Below are positions 61,379 to 64,000 of a DNA stretch of 64,000 bases, piece after piece. Positions within the stretch are counted from its first letter, which is position 1; the number at the start of each line of letters is the position of its first letter. Source of the stretch: Anaerolineales bacterium (GTDB taxonomy: Bacteria > Chloroflexota > Anaerolineae > JAAEKA01); contig JACKBI010000001.1 of NCBI GenBank assembly GCA_020634615.1, positions 832,789 through 896,788 on the forward strand. The letters run 5' to 3'. The notes beneath the pieces were generated by a model. The model was not told where the DNA came from, did not search any database, and saw nothing but the letters and a program-made list of their open reading frames with translations. The translations under genes were made by a program, and so were the position numbers.

Positions 61379-64000
61379 ATGACACACCAACCTGAACTAC
61401 CCTTCGTCACCCATCGCAACCACTACCTCTTCTCCGATTACTACCTGGACAACCGGGTCGCGGAGCGGCGGGAGTGGCGGGACAGCGACGCGCAGCCGGC
61501 GTTCGATGCTGTCAGCCAGCTCTGGCAGGCGCGCCGCTCAGCCCTGCTCAACGCCAACGAGGCGCAGACCGAAAGCGACTGGATTCGACCGGTGCTCGAC
61601 CTGCTGGGCCACTTCTACACCACCCAGGTTTCACTGATCACGCCGCAAGGAAACAAGATACCCGACTATATCCTTTGCCCCGATGACACGACGCGTATCG
61701 CTGTGCAGACCATTCAGGGCGCGGTCGGCGAGGCCGATCTGCACGCCGCGCTGGCCGTGGCCGACGCCAAGGCGTGGGAACAGCCGCTGGACCGCAGCCT
61801 GCCCGGCGGTGGCGTCAAGACGCTACACCAGCACCCGGCTTTGCAGATCGACTTCTACATCCGCCACAGTGGGCTGGCCTGGGGTGTGCTGACCAACGGC
61901 CGGCTTTGGCAGCTTTACCACAAAGACACCTCCAAGAAGCTCGACGTCTACTACGAGGTAGACCTGCCGGCGCTGATCGAGGCCGGCGATGTCGCCGCCT
62001 TCAAGTATTTCTGGCTCTTCTTTCGCCGCGAGGCGTTTGTTGCCGGCAGCGCCGCGCCGGGCGCGCCTGCCTGGCTCGATCTGGTGCTGGCTGAAAGCGC
62101 GGCCTACGAGCAGGGCGTCAGCGACAGTCTGAAGGAACAGGTCTACGAGGCGCTGCGTTCGCTGGCCCAGGGTTTCCTCGACTTCCCCGGCAACGGGCTG
62201 ACGGCGGATGCGGCCAGCTTGCAGGCGATCCACGACAACAGCCTGATCGTGCTCTACCGGCTGCTGTTCATCCTCTACGCCGAGGACCGCGATCTGTTAC
62301 CGGTGCGCGAGAACACCACCTATCGCGAGAGCTACAGCTTGCAGGCGCTCAAGCGGCGCATCGCGATGGAGATCGACCGCGGCCAGCCGGCCGCACCGAC
62401 CATGTCGAGCCTCTGGCAGCGGCTGACCGAGCTGTGGCGGGTCATCGACAGCGGCGACCCGTTCCTGGGCGTGCCGGCCTACAACGGCGGGCTGTTCAAG
62501 CCGGCCAACCACCCCTTCCTGGAGACCACCCGCGTCGGCGACCTGCACCTGCGCAGCGCGATCGACCTGCTGGCACGCGCGCGCGACCCGAAGACCGGCA
62601 CGCGCGAGGTCGTAGACTACCGCGACCTGGAGATCCGGCATCTGGGCAGCATCTACGAGGGGCTGCTGGAGTATCAGGTGCGCGTCGCCAGCGAGCCGCT
62701 GGCCGTGCGCAAGGTCAAGGGCAAGGAAGTGTATGAGGCAATCTCCGAATCCCCCTCCCTGGGGAGGGGTAAGGGGAGGGTGGAATCGTCGCTGAGTGAG
62801 GATTCTCCCCTCACCCCATCCCTCTCCCCGCTGGGGCGAGGGGGCCGGAACGGAGCGGAAATTTTGCCTGGGCAGGTCTATCTTGTCACCGACAAGGGCG
62901 AGCGCAAGGCGACGGGCAGTTACTACACGCCCGACTACATCGTGCAGTACATCGTCGAGCACACGGTCGGCCCGGTGCTGGAGGAGGCGGCCGCGCCCTT
63001 TGTGAGTGAGGACGGCGCGGTGAGCGATCCCGGCGGGCTGGCGCGGGCCGTGCTGGATGTTAACATCCTCGACCCGGCCATGGGATCGGGGCATTTTCTG
63101 GTGGCAGCGGTGGACTACGTCGCGCGCTTTCTGGTGGAGAAGGGGGCGGAGGAGGATGGAAAGGAAGGAAAGGAGGGAAACGGCGAGAGCCAGTTGGCGT
63201 ATTGGCGGCGGCGGGTGGCGCAGGCTTGCATCTACGGCGTCGATCTGAACCCGCTGGCGGTGGAGCTGGCCAAGCTGAGCCTGTGGCTGGCGACGGTCAG
63301 CAAGAACAAGCCGCTGAGCTTTCTCGACCATCACCTGCGCTGCGGCAACTCGCTGATCGGCGCACGGGTGGCCGACCTGCCGCTGGACGCAGCCGGGCCG
63401 ACCAGCGCGCAGCAGCGCAAGTCGCGCAAGGCACAGGCTGAGGAGGCCGCGGCGCGCGCCGCCGGCCAGACCTCGATGCTGGACGACAGCGCCTTTGCCG
63501 GGTCGATGCGCACCGCCAGCCGCTTCATGGGCGACATCGAGCGGCTAGGCAGCGAGACCCTGGCCGACGTTCACGAGTCGGAGCGCATCTACGTCGAGAC
63601 GGTGCGCAAGACCACCGAGCGGGCGCGGCGGCTGGCCGACCTGTGGACCGCGCAGCACTTCGGACTGTCCATCGCGGCCGACCAGTGGCCGGCGCTGGCC
63701 AGACACGTGCTGCACGGCGGCGGCATCGTCCTGCCCGGCTGGGCGGAGATCATCGAGGAGGGCCAGCAGATCGCGGCCGAGCGGCGCTTCCTGCACTGGG
63801 AACTGGAATTCCCTGAGGTCTTTTTCGACCAGCACGGCCGGCTGCAGGGCGACGCGGCAGGGTTCGACGCGGTGATTGGGAATCCGCCGTATGTGCGACA
63901 GGAATTCATGCAGGAGTCAAAGGAATATTTGTCATCTGCTTTCACTGAAGTCTACAGCGGTACCGCTGACCTTTATGTGTACTTCTACCGTCAAGGGTTT
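61379..64000 (+). CDS. Type IIG restriction-modification enzyme (Eco57I-like), 3' truncated by the window
   Basis: The frame is open for 874 codons to the window end. The N-terminal part (about 40-240) resembles the nuclease and scaffold region of large type IIG enzymes (ESDWIRPVLDLLGHFY, TPQGNKIPDYILCPDD, GVLTNGRLWQLYHKD). LFILYAEDRDLLPV, YNGGLFKPANHPFLE and LGSIYEGLLEYQVRV follow. The N6-adenine methylase core has ATGSYYTPDYIVQYI, ILDPAMGSGHFLVAAVDYVA (SAM-binding motif I) and FDAVIGNPPYVRQEF (catalytic NPPY). A GC-rich palindromic repeat is inserted in frame at about residues 457-490. No ribosome site is evident at ATG 61379. Confidence 0.92.
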   Translation, partial: MTHQPELPFVTHRNHYLFSDYYLDNRVAERREWRDSDAQPAFDAVSQLWQARRSALLNANEAQTESDWIRPVLDLLGHFYTTQVSLITPQGNKIPDYILCPDDTTRIAVQTIQGAVGEADLHAALAVADAKAWEQPLDRSLPGGGVKTLHQHPALQIDFYIRHSGLAWGVLTNGRLWQLYHKDTSKKLDVYYEVDLPALIEAGDVAAFKYFWLFFRREAFVAGSAAPGAPAWLDLVLAESAAYEQGVSDSLKEQVYEALRSLAQGFLDFPGNGLTADAASLQAIHDNSLIVLYRLLFILYAEDRDLLPVRENTTYRESYSLQALKRRIAMEIDRGQPAAPTMSSLWQRLTELWRVIDSGDPFLGVPAYNGGLFKPANHPFLETTRVGDLHLRSAIDLLARARDPKTGTREVVDYRDLEIRHLGSIYEGLLEYQVRVASEPLAVRKVKGKEVYEAISESPSLGRGKGRVESSLSEDSPLTPSLSPLGRGGRNGAEILPGQVYLVTDKGERKATGSYYTPDYIVQYIVEHTVGPVLEEAAAPFVSEDGAVSDPGGLARAVLDVNILDPAMGSGHFLVAAVDYVARFLVEKGAEEDGKEGKEGNGESQLAYWRRRVAQACIYGVDLNPLAVELAKLSLWLATVSKNKPLSFLDHHLRCGNSLIGARVADLPLDAAGPTSAQQRKSRKAQAEEAAARAAGQTSMLDDSAFAGSMRTASRFMGDIERLGSETLADVHESERIYVETVRKTTERARRLADLWTAQHFGLSIAADQWPALARHVLHGGGIVLPGWAEIIEEGQQIAAERRFLHWELEFPEVFFDQHGRLQGDAAGFDAVIGNPPYVRQEFMQESKEYLSSAFTEVYSGTADLYVYFYRQGF
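62750..62848. repeat. In-frame palindromic repeat inside the restriction-methylase gene
   Basis: CCCCCTCCCTGGGGAGGGG, then CTCCCCTCACCCCATCCCTC and CCCCGCTGGGGCGAGGGG, resembling the widespread intergenic CCCCTCACCCC...GGGGCGAGGGG repeat. In this gene it is read in frame as a Ser-, Pro-, Gly- and Arg-rich insert between YEAIS and VYLVTDKG, with no stop. Confidence 0.7.

Noticed and set aside
1..64000. CRISPR array or prophage
   Set aside because: No regularly spaced direct repeats of 24-40 bases and no phage structural, integrase or transposase genes are seen. The repeats found are isolated palindromes.

Overview
The window is a GC-rich, gene-dense bacterial chromosome segment. It is most likely from an uncultured Chloroflexota (Anaerolineae/Caldilineae type). 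I infer this from the coenzyme F420 genes, Thr-Pro-rich lipoprotein linkers, Ig-like surface proteins, SagB/ThcOx-type oxidoreductase, class III cyclase/AAA/TPR regulator and many dispersed palindromic repeats. I ran no database search. Housekeeping anchors are dnaA, gyrB, murA, prs, dcd, malQ, mscL and menA. I saw no rRNA, tRNA or CRISPR.

Layout. 1-6350 (+): the end of an Ig-like secreted protein, mscL, then a tight cluster (SDR/DUF2867, EVE, menA, sufE, DinB) and a ferredoxin-type Fe-S protein. 6368-8517 (-): a leucyl-tRNA synthetase that has lost its CP1 editing domain, behind a leader with its own promoter, a 24-codon leucine-rich leader peptide and two tandem terminators. 8546-16430: a zinc-ribbon protein, an NfeD protease, an EamA permease, a secreted repeat protein, a sugar-phosphate transferase with a structured leader, and an RNB ribonuclease. 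16505-20653: ybaK-like, zinc-ribbon and HEAT-repeat genes, then dnaA with a probable oriC just downstream (three TGTGGAAAA boxes spaced 20-21 bp). 20654-30128 (+): a run of co-directional, often overlapping genes (DUF1786, flavin reductase, patatin, M20 peptidase, nucleotidyltransferase, DinB, cytochrome b5-like, enolase-superfamily, cofD, an unknown gene, and a cofC fused to an F420/FMN split-barrel domain). This is best read as a redox/F420 operon. 30125-42257 (-): a DinB protein, a 1,244-aa cyclase-ATPase, a polysaccharide deacetylase, prs, meaB, a degenerate uracil-DNA glycosylase, a GNAT, gyrB and a membrane protein. 42574-55263 (+): SAM hydrolase, murA (Asp in place of the catalytic Cys), a giant surface nuclease, malQ, an nrnA-type DHH phosphatase, an esterase and a zinc-ribbon protein. 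55317-61076 (-): an MFS transporter, dcd, a SagB-like oxidoreductase, an HNH endonuclease with a partner, and an aldo/keto reductase. 61258-64000 (+): a type IIG restriction-methylase that runs off the window.

The strongest candidate for something new is the editing-less LeuRS with a leucine-codon attenuator. It would be a synthetase that cannot proofread by the CP1 route and is apparently switched on by leucyl-tRNA shortage. A second theme is the dispersed repeats that sit at gene ends, supply stop codons, or lie in frame inside genes.
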